Shown here: piece by piece, positions 1-10,602 of the stretch
Position numbering within the stretch: position 1 is the first letter of the stretch
How the letters are laid out: every line of letters starts with the position of its first letter
NCBI GenBank assembly: GCA_026416295.1
Contig: JAOAFL010000042.1
Coordinates: 1-50,846 of the forward strand
Reading direction: 5' to 3'
Length of the DNA stretch: 50,846 bases
Origin: Burkholderiales bacterium
Lineage (GTDB): Bacteria; Pseudomonadota; Gammaproteobacteria; Burkholderiales; SG8-39
Translations under genes and position numbers: made by a program
Notes under the pieces: generated by a model
Told to the model about the DNA's origin: nothing
What the model saw: the letters and a program-made list of their open reading frames with translations, nothing else
The model's database searches: none

Positions 1-550
1 CGGCAAGGCCGCGGGCGAGCTCCTGCCACACGCGCTCCGGCACCAGGTGATCGACCTCGCCCGCCTCGACCATGCGGCGCATGAGCGCCATCGTCTCGTC
101 GGCGACGCGAAAGCCGTAGCGCGCGGCAAAGCGCGCCACCCGCAGGATGCGCACCGGGTCTTCGGCGAACGCCTCGCTCACGTGGCGCAGGACGCCGGCG
201 GCGATGTCGCGCGCGCCGCCGAACGGGTCGATCAGCCGACCGTCTTCGTCGCGCGCCATCGCGTTGATCGTGAGATCGCGCCGCGCGAGGTCCTCTTCCA
301 GGGTCACTTCCGGAGCGCAGTACACCGTGAAGCCGCGGTAGCCGCGCCCGCTCTTTCGCTCGGTGCGCGCGAGCGCGTACTCCTCGCCGGTGACCGGATG
401 CAGGAAAACCGGAAAGTCGCGCCCCACCGGGCGAAACCCCGCCGCGGTCATCTGCTCCGGCGTCGCCCCGACCACGACCCAGTCGCGGTCGGCGACCGGA
501 AGGCCGAGCAGCTCGTCGCGAACCGCGCCGCCGACGACGTACGCCTTCAC
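1..550 (-). CDS. cca: CCA tRNA nucleotidyltransferase, N-terminal part (gene continues past the left edge)
   Basis: Adds or repairs the 3' CCA tail of tRNAs in the cytoplasm. Reading leftward from a GTG at 548-550 the protein has the nucleotidyltransferase signature GGAVRD at residues 7-12, the catalytic DxD pair at Asp21 and Asp23 (ADRDW), and [10 protein letters not shown] further on, as in bacterial class II CCA enzymes. About 183 residues are present; the C-terminal part, including any HD domain, is outside the window. The GTG overlaps the TGA of the upstream NDUFA9-like gene (GTGA, 547-550), so translation is probably coupled. An antisense open frame covers the same bases but has no recognisable protein character. 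Family assignment is secure; whether it is the multifunctional form cannot be seen. Confidence 0.93.
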   Translation of the reverse strand, partial: MKAYVVGGAVRDELLGLPVADRDWVVVGATPEQMTAAGFRPVGRDFPVFLHPVTGEEYALARTERKSGRGYRGFTVYCAPEVTLEEDLARRDLTINAMARDEDGRLIDPFGGARDIAAGVLRHVSEAFAEDPVRILRVARFAARYGFRVADETMALMRRMVEAGEVDHLVPERVWQELARGLA

Positions 551-1515
551 CGCCGCGCGCGCCAGCGCAGCTGCGGGTAGCGCTCGCGCACCCCCGAGGG
601 CGCAAGCCACGCCGGCGCGGCCGCCTCGAGCGGTGTGGCGCGGAGCCCGAACGGCAGCGGCTGGTCGGTGACGCTCGGCACCTGCATCGAGCGCAGGTTG
701 TCGCGCGTGAGAAGCGGCACCGGCATCGCGAGCTCCATCGCGCGCGCCTGCAGCCGCGCCGCCCAGTCGGGAAGCCCGATCACGAGGCGCCGCCGGCCGG
801 TGAGCCGACAGACGTACTCGACCAGCTCGCGCAGCCGGTAGCGGCGCGGCCCGCCCAGCTCGAACACCTTGCCGGCGGCATCGCGCGCCTCGAGCGCCGC
901 AACCAGCGTCGCCGCGACGTCGCCGACGTAGACCGGCTGAAAGAGCGCCTGCGGACAGGCGAGCGGCAGCACCGGAAACCAGCGCGCAAGCTGCGCGAAG
1001 AGGTTGAGGAACCGGTCCTCCGGGCCGAAGATCACCGACGGGCGGAACACGGTGACCGCAAGGTCGTCGGCGGCGAGCACCGCGCGCTCGCCGTAGCCCT
1101 TCGAGCGCAGGTACTCCGAGGGCGCATCGGTCGCCGCCCCGATCGCGCTCACGTGAAGAAGCCGACCGACGCCCGCGTCCCGGCAGGCGGAGACGGCGGC
1201 GAGCGCGAGTTCCACGTGCGCGGCGGCGAAATCCGGCCCGTAGTCGTTCGGGCCGCGCTCGCGGCCGCGCCGGCTGTGCAGCACCCCGACCAGATTGATC
1301 AGCGCGTCCTTTCCGCGCGCAAGGCGCGCGAGCGTGCGCGCATCGCCCACGTCGCATTCGACCACCTCGACGGTCGGCAGGAGCAGGAGGTGCTTTGCCC
1401 GCTCGTAACGGCGCGTCGGGACGGTGACGCGCGCACCGCGCGCCGCGAGCTGCGCGATCAGGTGCCGGCCGACGAATCCCGAGCCGCCGAGAACGAGAAA
1501 GCTGCGGTTTCGCAT
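547..1515 (-). CDS. NAD(P)-binding epimerase-like protein of the complex I NDUFA9 family
   Basis: A 322-residue atypical short-chain dehydrogenase. The Rossmann glycine motif GGSGFVG is at residues 10-16, and a YxxxK-type active-site pair is seen in [10 protein letters not shown]. The sequence [15 protein letters not shown] and the overall pattern match the bacterial homologues of the NDUFA9 subunit of complex I, whose exact substrate is unknown. It sits in a leftward operon, 13 bp after slt and overlapping cca by four bases; the slt/NDUFA9-like/cca grouping recurs in betaproteobacteria. Nothing in the sequence ties it to respiratory complex I itself, so a role as a general nucleotide-sugar or quinone-related dehydrogenase remains possible. 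Confidence 0.85.
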   Translation of the reverse strand: MRNRSFLVLGGSGFVGRHLIAQLAARGARVTVPTRRYERAKHLLLLPTVEVVECDVGDARTLARLARGKDALINLVGVLHSRRGRERGPNDYGPDFAAAHVELALAAVSACRDAGVGRLLHVSAIGAATDAPSEYLRSKGYGERAVLAADDLAVTVFRPSVIFGPEDRFLNLFAQLARWFPVLPLACPQALFQPVYVGDVAATLVAALEARDAAGKVFELGGPRRYRLRELVEYVCRLTGRRRLVIGLPDWAARLQARAMELAMPVPLLTRDNLRSMQVPSVTDQPLPFGLRATPLEAAAPAWLAPSGVRERYPQLRWRARR

Positions 1516-1528
1516 CGCGCCGGCCCGG

Positions 1529-3499
1529 TTACGGCAGTTCCTCGTTCACGCGCTCGGCCGGGTTGCGCGCGGGCACGGTGCCTAGCCGCTCCTTGAGCGG
1601 CACGACGCGCCCGCCGTAGAGCTGCGCGTAGTACATCGTGTTCGCCATCACCTTCTTCACGTAGTCGCGCGTCTCCTTGAACGGGATCGTTTCGACGTAG
1701 ATCGCGCCTTCGAGCGGCCGGGCGTCGCGCCAGCGCCGCGCGCGGCCGGGGCCGGCGTTGTAGGCGGCGAGCGCGAGCACCGGATGGCCCAGCTCGTCGA
1801 GCACGAACTTCAGGTAGCGCGTGCCGAGCGCGATGTTCGTCTCCGGCTCGTTCACGCGCCCGGCGTGGTAGCCGGCGAGTCCGATCCGACGCGCGACCCA
1901 GCTCGCGGTGGCGGGCATCAGCTGCATCAGCCCCTGCGCGCCCGCCGAGGAGCGGGCGTTCACGACGAAGCGGCTTTCCTGGCGCACGAGCCCGAGCAGC
2001 CACGCCTCCTCCAACCCGTATTCGCGCCCGCGCTCGCGCAGCGTCTCGGCGAACGGCGCGAGATAGCGCAGCCGGAAGTTGTGCCGGTGCACGGTGCGCT
2101 CGGCGGTGTTGATCGCGCGGTCGTAGAGTTCGTGGCGGCGGGCGAGTTCGGCCGCAGCGAGCAGCTCCTCGTCGGCGAGCGCGCGCACCGAGAACGCCCA
2201 CTCGCGCGCCGCCTCGCCGCGCAGGCCGAGCCGGTAGAGCGCGAGCGCGCGCGCAAGGCCCGGGTTGCGCGCCGCGGCGGCGACCTCTTCCTCCGCAGGC
2301 ACGTGAAACGGCTCGGGCGGGGCCGGGATGTAGCCGAGCTCCTCGGCCGCGAGAATGCCGTAGAAGTGCGGCTCGCCCGCGTGACGCAGGAAGTAGGCGC
2401 GCGCGCCGTCTGTGGCCCCTTGCGCCGCGAGCGCCCGGCCGTACCAGTAGCTCCAGACCGGCTCGCGCCGCGTCGCCGCGCTCATCGCGTCCACCGCGAC
2501 GCGCACCGCCTGCCAATCGAGCGCGCGAAGCGCCGCGCGCGCCTTCCAGGCGAGCTGGTCGTCGGTGAGCGCCGCCCCCTCGGCGCGTCGGTACCAGTCG
2601 AGCGCCTGCGGGTGCTGGCGGCGCGCGGCAAGGTGCGCAACGAGCCCCCAACCGTAGCGCCGGTCGGCCTCGGGAAGGCGCCGGCCGAAGTCGCCGCCGA
2701 GCGCCGCGGCTGCGCCCTCGAGGTCGGCGCGCGCAAACCGCGCGAGCGCGAAAAGCGCCATCTCGCGCGCGGCGCGCCGCGCAAAATCGCGCGTCGGCTG
2801 GGCGATGAGCCGCTGCGGCGCGGTCGCGGCGATCGAAAACGTGCGCTCGTCGGGCGCCTCGCCCGCCGGCAGCCACGCGAACGCGCGCCGCGCCGCCTGC
2901 AGCTGCTCGTTCGCGAGCAGCAGCCGCACGCGCCGCCAAGGCGCTTCGCGATCGACGAGCCGCGCGCGCAGCAGCTCGCCCGCGAGCAGCTGGCACGCCT
3001 CGGGCAGATCGCGCGGCTCTTCCCAGATCTCGCGCGCCTCGGCGGCGACGGTCGCGTCGCCGCGCGCAAGCCGCGCGCGCCAAGCGTAGCAGCGGATTTC
3101 GAGGTCGTCCTGCACGAGCGGCCCGAGTTCGCGCTCGAAACGCGGCCAGTCGCCGCGCCGTCCGAGCTCCTTCAGCCACTCGCCGCGCAGCCGGTCGGCG
3201 AGGTAGCTTCCGGCGTGGCGCGCAAGGAACGCGCCGACGTCCTCGGGTTGCGCGTCCGAGAGCCGCAGCGCGAGCTGCCAGTACTCGACGTAGGGCGCGA
3301 GCGGGTGGCCGTCGAGCGCGGCCGCGATGCGCGCAAGCCGCGCGGCGTCGCCGGCGCGCCAGGCGGCGTGCGCCGCGAGGATCGCCTCGTCCGGATCGGG
3401 ACCCTTCGCGCGCTTGGCGTTCGGCTGCGCCGCCGCCGGCAGCGCGCAGGCGAGCGCTGCTATAGTGAGCAAACGCGCGAGAAGCACGCGAAAAAGCAT
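1529..3499 (-). CDS. slt: soluble lytic murein transglycosylase
   Basis: A periplasmic enzyme that cleaves the MurNAc-GlcNAc bond of peptidoglycan with 1,6-anhydro ring formation. From the ATG at 3499 the protein is 656 residues, close to Slt70 length. A signal peptide covers roughly residues 1-25 (hydrophobic stretch ending ALPAAAQ). A long helical alpha-superhelix follows, and a C-terminal GEWL-like catalytic domain contains VRQESRF with the presumed catalytic Glu near residue 508, then GAQGLMQLMPATA and LALAAYNAGPGR. The start is uncertain by four codons: a -10-like TATGCT (minus strand, 3500-3495) overlaps this ATG, and the in-frame GTG at 3487 would suit a leaderless transcript while keeping a good signal peptide. 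It is divergent from fthC with only 10 bp between the start codons. Confidence 0.92.
   Translation of the reverse strand: MLFRVLLARLLTIAALACALPAAAQPNAKRAKGPDPDEAILAAHAAWRAGDAARLARIAAALDGHPLAPYVEYWQLALRLSDAQPEDVGAFLARHAGSYLADRLRGEWLKELGRRGDWPRFERELGPLVQDDLEIRCYAWRARLARGDATVAAEAREIWEEPRDLPEACQLLAGELLRARLVDREAPWRRVRLLLANEQLQAARRAFAWLPAGEAPDERTFSIAATAPQRLIAQPTRDFARRAAREMALFALARFARADLEGAAAALGGDFGRRLPEADRRYGWGLVAHLAARRQHPQALDWYRRAEGAALTDDQLAWKARAALRALDWQAVRVAVDAMSAATRREPVWSYWYGRALAAQGATDGARAYFLRHAGEPHFYGILAAEELGYIPAPPEPFHVPAEEEVAAAARNPGLARALALYRLGLRGEAAREWAFSVRALADEELLAAAELARRHELYDRAINTAERTVHRHNFRLRYLAPFAETLRERGREYGLEEAWLLGLVRQESRFVVNARSSAGAQGLMQLMPATASWVARRIGLAGYHAGRVNEPETNIALGTRYLKFVLDELGHPVLALAAYNAGPGRARRWRDARPLEGAIYVETIPFKETRDYVKKVMANTMYYAQLYGGRVVPLKERLGTVPARNPAERVNEELP
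3461..3466 (+). promoter_or_regulatory. candidate extended -10 (TGCTATAGT) for fthC
   Basis: TATAGT preceded by TGC gives an extended -10 about 43 bp before the fthC ATG and inside the 5' end of slt on the other strand. No good -35 is visible. The same word, TGCTATAGT, occurs before maf. Confidence 0.45.
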
Positions 3500-3509
3500 A
3501 GCACCGGCG

Positions 3510-4136
3510 ATGCAGGGCCGCGAACTCTTCGACTGGCGGCGCAGCGAGCGCGCGCGGCTCGTCGCTCTGCGCGAGGCGCTCGATCCGGCGACGCGCGCGG
3601 CGTTCCGGCGGCGCATCGACGCGACGCTCGAGCGTGCGTTTCCGGCGCTCGCGCGCGGCGTGGTCGCGATCTGCTGGCCGATGCGCGGCGAGTACGACGC
3701 GCGCCACCTCGCGCGCCGGCTGCGCGCTCGCGGCGCGACGATCGCGCTGCCGGTGGTGGTCGCGCCGCGCGCGCCGCTCGAATTCCGCGCCTGGTGGCCC
3801 GGCGCGCCGATCGCCCCGGGGCCGCTCGGCATCGCGCAGCCGTGCGGCACGCCGCGCGTCTTGCCCGAGGCGGTGCTTCTGCCGGTGGTCGGCTGGGACC
3901 CGCAGGGCTATCGCCTCGGCTACGGCGGCGGCTACTTCGACCGCACGCTCGCGGCGAGCGACCCGCGTCCGTCGGCGATCGGGGTCGGCTACGAACTGTC
4001 CCGCGTGCAGACCGTTCATCCGCAGCCTTGGGATGTGCCGCTCGACTGGCTGGTGACCGAGCGCGGTCTGTACCGGCGCGAGCGCGGCGCGCTCGTCTTT
4101 CTCGGCGAGCCGGCGGCGGCCGCGTCCGCGGGCTAG
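3510..4136 (+). CDS. fthC: 5-formyltetrahydrofolate cyclo-ligase
   Basis: Converts 5-formyl-THF to 5,10-methenyl-THF using ATP, salvaging folate trapped as folinate. The 208-residue protein has the family's basic N-terminal helix, ICWPMRGEYDAR in the middle, and the glycine-rich nucleotide/folate loop GYGGGYFD at residues 137-144, followed by AIGVGYELS and DVPLDWLVTERG near the end. The ATG at 3510 was chosen because the protein then begins at the family's usual point; upstream in-frame sequence is antisense to slt. The gene ends by sharing CTAG (4133-4136) with the stop of ilvA from the other strand. In many proteobacteria this gene (ygfA) lies downstream of the 6S RNA; none is visible here. 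Confidence 0.93.
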   Translation: MQGRELFDWRRSERARLVALREALDPATRAAFRRRIDATLERAFPALARGVVAICWPMRGEYDARHLARRLRARGATIALPVVVAPRAPLEFRAWWPGAPIAPGPLGIAQPCGTPRVLPEAVLLPVVGWDPQGYRLGYGGGYFDRTLAASDPRPSAIGVGYELSRVQTVHPQPWDVPLDWLVTERGLYRRERGALVFLGEPAAAASAG

Positions 4137-5647
4137 AGCAGAAACAGGCGGTAGGCCGGGTTCCGCGTCTCGTCGGCGTACGGGTAGCCGAGGCGCGCGA
4201 GAAACCGGCGGAAGTCGCCCATCTCGTGCCGCGGCACCTGCATGCCGACGAGCACGCTGCCGTAGTCGGCGCCGTGGTTGCGGTAGTGAAACAGGCTGAT
4301 GTTCCAGCTCGGGTTCATCGCCGAGAGGAACTTCATGAGCGCGCCCTGGCGCTCGGGGAACTCGAAGCGGTAGAGCAGTTCGTTTTCGGCGAGCGCGGAG
4401 CGCCCGCCCACCATGTGGCGAACATGGGCCTTCGCGATCTCGTTGTCCGAGAGGTCGAGGGTGCGGCAGCCGGCGCGCTCAAGCCGCCGCACGATGCGCG
4501 CGGTCTCCTCGCGCCCGTGCACGCTCACCCCCACGAAGATGTGCGCGACCTCGGGGCTCGAGATGCGGTAGTTGAACTCGGTGATGTTGCGGTTGCCGAG
4601 TGCCTTCAGGAACCGGCGGAAGCTGCCGCGGCGCTCCGGGATCGTCACCGCGAGCACCGCCTCGCGGTGCTCGCCCAGTTCCGCCTGCTCGGCGACGAAG
4701 CGCAGCCGATCGAAGTTGGTGTTCGCGCCGGAGGCGACGGCGACGAGCGTTTTGCCGCGCACACCGCGGCGCTCGACCCAGGCTTTCGCCCCCGCGACCG
4801 CGAGCGCCCCGGCCGGTTCCAGCACCACGCGCGTGTCCTCGAACACGTCCTTGATCGCCGCGCAGATCTCGTCGGTGTCGACGAGCACCATCTCGTCCAC
4901 CCGCCGGCGCGCAAGGCGAAAGGTCTCGGCGCCCACTTTCTTCACCGCGACCCCGTCGGCGAAGAGCCCGACGTGGTCGAGCGCGACGCGCCGGCCGGCC
5001 GCGAGCGAGCGCGCCATCGCGTCGGCGTCCTCGGGCTCGACGCCGACGATGCGCACCTGCGGCCGCAGGCGCTTCACGTAGGCGGCGATGCCGGCGATCA
5101 GTCCGCCGCCGCCCACCGGGACGAACACCGCGTCGATCGGCCGGCTCGCCTGGCGCAGGATCTCCATGCCGATCGTGCCCTGCCCGGCGATCACGTCCGG
5201 GTCGTCGTAGGGATGGACGAACGCGAGGCCCCGCCGGCGCTTGAGGGCGAGCGCGTGCGCGTACGCTTCGTCGTAGGTGTCGCCGTGGAGCACGACCTCG
5301 GCGCCACGCGCGTGCACCGCCTCGACCTTGATGCGCGGCGTGGTGACCGGCATCACGATCACCGCCCGGCAGCCGAGTTTCTGCGCCGCGAGCGCCACGC
5401 CTTGCGCGTGGTTGCCGGCGCTCGCAGCGATCACGCCGCGGCGAAGCTGCGCAGGCGAAAGCCGCGCCATCTTGTTGTAGGCGCCGCGCAGCTTGAAGGA
5501 GAACACCGGCTGCAGGTCCTCGCGCTTGAGCATCAGCCGGTTGCCGAGCCGGCGCGAGAGCGCCGGGGCGACTTCGAGCGGCGTTTCCTCGGCGACCTCG
5601 TAGACGCGCGCAGCGAGGATGCGTTCGAGGTAATCGTCGCGCGGCAT
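4133..5647 (-). CDS. ilvA: threonine ammonia-lyase, biosynthetic (IlvA)
   Basis: PLP-dependent deamination of threonine to 2-oxobutanoate, the first committed step of isoleucine synthesis. The 504-residue protein has the PLP lysine in FSFKLRGA (Lys52), the phosphate-side loop SAGNHAQG near residues 75-82 and [10 protein letters not shown]. The C-terminal third carries two ACT-like regulatory domains ([13 protein letters not shown] and [12 protein letters not shown]), the long form expected to be feedback-inhibited by isoleucine. It is monocistronic, convergent with fthC (overlapping stops in CTAG). A weak -10-like TAGGCT lies 6 nt before the ATG on the minus strand. Confidence 0.96.
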   Translation of the reverse strand: MPRDDYLERILAARVYEVAEETPLEVAPALSRRLGNRLMLKREDLQPVFSFKLRGAYNKMARLSPAQLRRGVIAASAGNHAQGVALAAQKLGCRAVIVMPVTTPRIKVEAVHARGAEVVLHGDTYDEAYAHALALKRRRGLAFVHPYDDPDVIAGQGTIGMEILRQASRPIDAVFVPVGGGGLIAGIAAYVKRLRPQVRIVGVEPEDADAMARSLAAGRRVALDHVGLFADGVAVKKVGAETFRLARRRVDEMVLVDTDEICAAIKDVFEDTRVVLEPAGALAVAGAKAWVERRGVRGKTLVAVASGANTNFDRLRFVAEQAELGEHREAVLAVTIPERRGSFRRFLKALGNRNITEFNYRISSPEVAHIFVGVSVHGREETARIVRRLERAGCRTLDLSDNEIAKAHVRHMVGGRSALAENELLYRFEFPERQGALMKFLSAMNPSWNISLFHYRNHGADYGSVLVGMQVPRHEMGDFRRFLARLGYPYADETRNPAYRLFLL

Positions 5648-5715
5648 CGAAAAAGCCTAGCACACCGGTGCGCGCCGCCCGGGCGGTCTTCGTGCGCGCG
5701 CGGCCGCGCGGCGCG

Positions 5716-7890
5716 CTACGCGGGCTCGAGCTTCGCGACCGCGACCGCGAGCCACTTGACGCCCTCGCGGCCGAAGTTCACCTGAACGCGCGCCTCCGCG
5801 CCGTCGCCTTCGGCATCGACGATGACGCCCGCGCCGAACTTCGGATGCACGACGCTCTGGCCGACGCGAAAGCCGCCCGCGGGCGCGCCCGCGCGCGCCG
5901 GCCGACGCGCCTGCGGTGCGCGCGCCGCCGGCGCCGGTTCCGGCCGCCGCGGCGCGAGCCATCGCACGAGACCCGGCGGGATCTCGTCGAGGAACCGCGA
6001 CGGCAGCGCGTAGCGCGTCTGGCCGTGCAGCATGCGGGTGCGCGCGTACGACAGATAGAGCCTGTGCCGCGCGCGCGTGATCGCGACGTAGGCGAGCCGC
6101 CGCTCCTCTTCCAGCCCGTCGCGCTCGGCGAGGCTCTGCTCGTGCGGAAAAAGACCGTCCTCGAGGCCGGCGAGAAACACCGCGTCGAACTCCAGGCCCT
6201 TCGCCGCGTGCACCGTCATCAGCTGCAGCGCCTCGCGCCCTTCGCCCGCCTGGTGTTCGCCCGCTTCGAGCGCCGCGTGCGCGAGGAACGCGTTCAGCGG
6301 ATCGAGCGCTTCGCCCTCGGGGTCGCCGGCGCCGGTCGCAAGGCCGCTCGCGCGCTCCTCGGCGGCGAAGGTCGCGGCGGCGTTCACGAGCTCGCCGAGG
6401 TTTTCGAGCCGCTCGGCGCCCTCGCGCTCGGCGCGGTAGTGCGCTTCCAGACCGCTCGCCGCGATCACGTGCGCGACCTGCTCGGCGAGCGCAAGCCCCG
6501 CGGTCTCAGCGCGAAGCCGCACGACGAGGTCGCGAAACGCGCCGAGCGCCTGGCGCGCGCGGCCTTCGAGCGCCTCGACCGCCTGCCACAGGCTCTCGCC
6601 GCGCGCGCGCGCCGCGTCGGCGAGGACTTCGAGCGTTCTCGCGCCGATGCCGCGCGGCGGGAAATTCGCGACGCGCAGGAACGCCGCATCGTCGCCGGGA
6701 TGCGCGAGCAGGCGCAGGTACGCGAGCGCGTGCTTCACCTCGGCGCGCTCGAAAAAGCGCAGGCCCCCGTAGACGCGGTAAGGCAGCCCGGCGGTAAAGA
6801 GCGCGTGCTCGATCACCCGCGACTGGGCGTTCGAGCGGTAGAGCACCGCGATCGCCGACAGCGGCACGCCCGAGCGCGCGAGCGCCTGCGCCTGCTCGAC
6901 GACGAACGCCGCCTCCTCGGCATCGGACTCGGCTTCGTAGACGACGAGCGGCTCGCCGGCGCCCGCCTCGGTCCACAGGTTCTTGCCGAGGCGGTGGCGG
7001 TTGCGCGCGATCAGCGCGTTCGCCGCCGCGAGGATGTTGCCGTGCGAGCGGTAGTTGCGCTCGAGGCGCACCAGCCGCCGCACGCCGAACTCGCGCTCGA
7101 AGTCGGCCATGTTGCCCACGTGCGCGCCGCGGAAGCGGTAGATCGACTGGTCGTCGTCGCCGACGGCGAACACCGCCGCGCCGCCCGAGGCGAGCAGCTT
7201 CAGCCAGCGGTACTGCAGGCGGTTGGTGTCCTGGAACTCGTCGACGAGGATGTGCCGAAAGCGCGCCGCGTAGTGCTCGCGCAGCAGCGCGTTGCGCGCG
7301 AGCAGCTCGTAGCTCGCGAGCAGCAGCTCGGCGAAATCGGCCACGCCCTCGCGCCGGCACTGCTCGTCGTAGGCGGCGTACAGTTCGATCCAGCGGCGTT
7401 CGCGGGCATCGGCGGGCGCGATCTCGCCCGCGCGCAGTCCCTCTTCCTTGCGCGCGTTGATGTACGCCTGGACCTCGCGCGGCGAATCGCGCTCCGGGTC
7501 CGCGCCGAGCGCGCGCAGGACGCGCTTTACCGCCGCGAGCTGGTCCTGCGCGTCCAGAATCTGGAACTCGCGCGGCAGCCCCGCCTCGCGGTGGTGCGCG
7601 CGCAGCATGCGGTTCGCCAGACCGTGAAACGTCCCGATCCACATGCCGCGCGGATCGAACGCGAGCATCGCGGCCAGACGCACGTACATCTCGCGCGCGG
7701 CCTTGTTCGTGAAGGTGACCGCGAGCACGCCGGCGGGCGAGACGCGACCGCTATTCACGAGCCAGGCGATGCGCGTCGTGAGCACGCGCGTCTTTCCGCT
7801 GCCGGCGCCGGCGAGAACGAGCAGGTGTTCGTCGGGCGCGGTGACCGCGGCGAGCTGCTCGGGGTTGAGCTGTTCGAGGTGAAGCGCCAC
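5716..7890 (-). CDS. uvrD: UvrD/PcrA-type superfamily 1 DNA helicase
   Basis: 3'-5' DNA helicase for nucleotide excision and mismatch repair. From the GTG at 7890 the protein is 724 residues, near the length of E. coli UvrD (720). Walker A GAGSGKT is at residues 28-34; [11 protein letters not shown] (motif Ia), DEFQDTN (Walker B), [13 protein letters not shown] (motif III) and later [13 protein letters not shown] and [13 protein letters not shown] (motifs V, VI) are all present. The C-terminus after about residue 665 carries a small Tudor-like segment ([14 protein letters not shown]) typical of UvrD/PcrA. A consensus TATAAT on the minus strand lies only 9 nt upstream of the GTG, so the mRNA is probably almost leaderless. 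Divergent from leuS. Confidence 0.95.
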   Translation of the reverse strand: MALHLEQLNPEQLAAVTAPDEHLLVLAGAGSGKTRVLTTRIAWLVNSGRVSPAGVLAVTFTNKAAREMYVRLAAMLAFDPRGMWIGTFHGLANRMLRAHHREAGLPREFQILDAQDQLAAVKRVLRALGADPERDSPREVQAYINARKEEGLRAGEIAPADARERRWIELYAAYDEQCRREGVADFAELLLASYELLARNALLREHYAARFRHILVDEFQDTNRLQYRWLKLLASGGAAVFAVGDDDQSIYRFRGAHVGNMADFEREFGVRRLVRLERNYRSHGNILAAANALIARNRHRLGKNLWTEAGAGEPLVVYEAESDAEEAAFVVEQAQALARSGVPLSAIAVLYRSNAQSRVIEHALFTAGLPYRVYGGLRFFERAEVKHALAYLRLLAHPGDDAAFLRVANFPPRGIGARTLEVLADAARARGESLWQAVEALEGRARQALGAFRDLVVRLRAETAGLALAEQVAHVIAASGLEAHYRAEREGAERLENLGELVNAAATFAAEERASGLATGAGDPEGEALDPLNAFLAHAALEAGEHQAGEGREALQLMTVHAAKGLEFDAVFLAGLEDGLFPHEQSLAERDGLEEERRLAYVAITRARHRLYLSYARTRMLHGQTRYALPSRFLDEIPPGLVRWLAPRRPEPAPAARAPQARRPARAGAPAGGFRVGQSVVHPKFGAGVIVDAEGDGAEARVQVNFGREGVKWLAVAVAKLEPA

Positions 7891-7899
7891 GGCGGCGCG

Positions 7900-7905
7900 A
7901 TTATA
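7900..7905 (-). promoter_or_regulatory. -10 element TATAAT of uvrD, 9 nt from the start codon
   Basis: Reading leftward, TATAAT occupies 7905-7900 and the uvrD GTG begins at 7890. Transcription would start at about 7893, leaving essentially no 5' leader and no room for a Shine-Dalgarno sequence. The -35 region is not recognisable. Confidence 0.55.
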
Positions 7906-7991
7906 GGCACGCGCGCGGCCGCCGGACGGCCTTGCGCGGCGCGCGGCGCATCGCGCCCGCGCCAGCGCGGCGGTCCGCGCAGGCGCCCCCG

Positions 7992-7997
7992 TATAAT
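7992..7997 (+). promoter_or_regulatory. -10 element TATAAT of the leuS operon
   Basis: Perfect TATAAT 37 nt before the leuS ATG in the uvrD-leuS divergent region, predicting a leader of about 30 nt. No consensus -35 is visible at 16-18 nt spacing. The leader includes GAGAGA just before the ATG as a modest ribosome binding site. Confidence 0.6.
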
Positions 7998-8034
7998 CGG
8001 GCGGTCGGTTCGTTTCGTCACGCCGCCCGAGAGA

Positions 8035-10602
8035 ATGCGCGAAATCTATCAGCCGGCCGAGATCGAGCGCGCAGCCCAGGCGTTCTGGGAGCAAAAGCGC
8101 GCTTTCCGCGTCACCGAGGACCCGGCGAAGCCGAAGTTCTACTGCCTGTCGATGTTTCCGTACCCGTCGGGCAAGCTGCACATGGGCCATGTGCGCAACT
8201 ACACCATCGGCGACGTGCTCGCGCGCTACTACCGCATGCGCGGCTACAACGTGCTGCAGCCGATGGGCTGGGACGCGTTCGGCCTGCCGGCGGAAAACGC
8301 CGCGATCGCGAACGGCGTGCCGCCGGCGAAATGGACCTGGGACAACATCGCCTACATGAAGGCGCAGCTGAAGAGCCTCGGGTTCGCGATCGACTGGGAA
8401 CGGGAGCTTGCGACCTGTACGCCCGAGTACTACCGCTGGAACCAGTGGCTGTTTGCGCGCATGTTCAGGAAAGGGCTCGCCTACCGCAAGACGGGCCTCG
8501 TCAACTGGGACCCGGTCGACCAGACCGTGCTCGCCAACGAGCAGGTGATCGACGGCCGCGGCTGGCGGACCGGCGCGCCGGTCGAAAAGCGCGAAGTCCC
8601 GATGTATTTCCTGCGCATCACCGCGTACGCCGAGGAGCTCCTTGCGGCGCTCGAGGACCTGCCCGGCTGGCCCGAGCAGGTCAGGCTCATGCAGAAGAAC
8701 TGGATCGGGCGCTCCGAGGGCGTGCGGATCGGCTTTCCGTACGAACTGGAGGGCGAGCGGCGCATCCTCTGGGTGTTCACGACGCGCGCCGACACGCTGA
8801 TGGGGGCCACGTTCTGCGCGGTCGCCGCCGAACATCCGATCGCCGCCTACGCCGCAAAGCGCGATCCCCGCGTCGCCGCGTTCGTCGAGGAATGCCGCCG
8901 CGGCCCGGTGGCCGAAGCCGAGCTCGCGCAGATCGAGAAAAAAGGCGTGCCGACCGGCGTCTTCGTCGCGCACCCGATCTCGGGCGAGCGGCTCGAGGTC
9001 TGGGTCGGCAATTACGTGCTCATGGCCTACGGCGAGGGCGCGGTGATGGGCGTGCCGGCGCACGACGAGCGCGACTACGCGTTCGCGCTGAAGTACGGCC
9101 TGCCGATCCGCTGCGTGATCCGCCATCCGGCGGGCGACTCGGTCCCCGCGCCCTGGCGGCCGGAGTACGCCGCCTACGGCGTGTGCATCAACTCCGGCCG
9201 CTACGACGGCATGGACTACCGGCAGGCGGTGGAGGCGATCGCCGCGGACCTCGCAGCGAAGGGCCTCGGCGAAAAGCAGGTGCAGTGGCGCCTGCGCGAC
9301 TGGGGCATCTCGCGCCAGCGCTACTGGGGCTGCCCGATCCCGATCGTGCACTGCGACGCCTGCGGCGAGGTGCCGGTGCCCGACGACGAGCTTCCGGTGC
9401 TGCTGCCCGAGAACCTCGTGCCCGACGGCACCGGAAACCCCCTCGCGAAACTCCCCTCGTTCTACGAGTGCACGTGTCCTGCCTGCGGCCGGGCGGCGCG
9501 GCGCGAGACCGACACCATGGACACGTTCTTCGATTCGTCGTGGTACTTCGCGCGCTACGCCTGCCCCGACGCGCCGACGATGCTCGACGAGCGCGCGCGC
9601 TACTGGATGCCGGTCGACCAGTACATCGGCGGCATCGAGCACGCGATCCTGCACCTGCTCTACTCGCGCTTTTTCCAGCGCGTGCTGCGCGACGAGGGGC
9701 TGCTGCCCGGCGTCTCGGAGCCCTTCACCCACCTGCTCACCCAGGGCATGGTGCTCGCCGAGTCCTACTACCACGACACCCCCGAAGGCCGGCGCGAGTG
9801 GGTGCATCCGTCCGAGGTCGAGGTGAGCCGCGACGCAAAAGGCCGCATCGTCGCCGCGCGCCGGCGCGCCGACGGCGCGCCGCTCGTCTACGGCGGCATC
9901 GGCACGATGTCCAAGTCGAAGAACAACGGTGTCGATCCGCAGGCGCTCATCGAGCGCTACGGCGCCGACACCGCGCGCTTTTTCATCATCTTCGCCGCGC
10001 CGCCGACGAGCACGCTCGAGTGGTCCGACGAGGGCGTCGAGGGCGCCTACAGGTTCCTGCGGCGGCTGTGGGCCTATGCGCTGCGCTATCGCGCCGGCGC
10101 CGCGCAGAAGCCGGGCGAGGCGGGCGAGCGCGAGGTGCGGCGCGAGATCCACGCCGTGCTCGGGCAGGCGAACTACGACATGCAGCGCCACCAGTTCAAC
10201 ACCGTCGCCTCGGCCTGCATGAAGATCCTGAACGCGCTCGAGCGGCTGCCGGCGGCCTCAGGGCCGGTCGCGACCGAGGGCCTGTCGATCCTTCTTCGGC
10301 TGCTCGCGCCGATCGCGCCCCACGTCTGCCACCATCTGTGGCGGGAACTCGGCTTCGGCGAGGACGTGATGCAGGCCGGCTGGCCCGAGCCGGATCCTGC
10401 GGCCCTCGAGCAGGAGGAGGTCGAATACGTGCTGCAGGTGGGCGGCAAGACGCGCGGCAGCCTGCGGGCGCCGCGCTCGGCCGACCGCGACGCCCTCGAG
10501 CGCCTTGCGCGCGAGCACGCGCTCGTGCGCAAGTACGCCGCCGACCGGCCTGTGAAGCGCGTCGTCATCGTGCCCGGGCGGCTGATCAACGTGGTCGTAT
10601 GA
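8035..10602 (+). CDS. leuS: leucyl-tRNA synthetase
   Basis: Class I synthetase that charges tRNA-Leu. The 855-residue length is normal. The HIGH-type motif is HMGH at residues 49-52 ([11 protein letters not shown]) and the KMSKS-type loop is TMSKS at 624-628. The CP1 editing domain lies between them, with [13 protein letters not shown] and [16 protein letters not shown] four-cysteine zinc-knuckle-like segment (HCDACGEVP ... CTCPACG) is present, and the C-terminal anticodon-binding and LeuRS-specific domains follow. The ATG at 8035 gives the family N-terminus ([11 protein letters not shown]). It is the first gene of a long operon and overlaps lptE by ATGA. Confidence 0.98.
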   Translation: MREIYQPAEIERAAQAFWEQKRAFRVTEDPAKPKFYCLSMFPYPSGKLHMGHVRNYTIGDVLARYYRMRGYNVLQPMGWDAFGLPAENAAIANGVPPAKWTWDNIAYMKAQLKSLGFAIDWERELATCTPEYYRWNQWLFARMFRKGLAYRKTGLVNWDPVDQTVLANEQVIDGRGWRTGAPVEKREVPMYFLRITAYAEELLAALEDLPGWPEQVRLMQKNWIGRSEGVRIGFPYELEGERRILWVFTTRADTLMGATFCAVAAEHPIAAYAAKRDPRVAAFVEECRRGPVAEAELAQIEKKGVPTGVFVAHPISGERLEVWVGNYVLMAYGEGAVMGVPAHDERDYAFALKYGLPIRCVIRHPAGDSVPAPWRPEYAAYGVCINSGRYDGMDYRQAVEAIAADLAAKGLGEKQVQWRLRDWGISRQRYWGCPIPIVHCDACGEVPVPDDELPVLLPENLVPDGTGNPLAKLPSFYECTCPACGRAARRETDTMDTFFDSSWYFARYACPDAPTMLDERARYWMPVDQYIGGIEHAILHLLYSRFFQRVLRDEGLLPGVSEPFTHLLTQGMVLAESYYHDTPEGRREWVHPSEVEVSRDAKGRIVAARRRADGAPLVYGGIGTMSKSKNNGVDPQALIERYGADTARFFIIFAAPPTSTLEWSDEGVEGAYRFLRRLWAYALRYRAGAAQKPGEAGEREVRREIHAVLGQANYDMQRHQFNTVASACMKILNALERLPAASGPVATEGLSILLRLLAPIAPHVCHHLWRELGFGEDVMQAGWPEPDPAALEQEEVEYVLQVGGKTRGSLRAPRSADRDALERLAREHALVRKYAADRPVKRVVIVPGRLINVVV

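Noticed and set aside
1784-5785. A 1333-codon plus-strand open frame across slt and ilvA
   Set aside because: Antisense to well-supported genes; its translation is arginine/alanine/valine-rich with no domain, except for the real fthC, which lies in other bounds. Very high GC removes stop codons from most frames.
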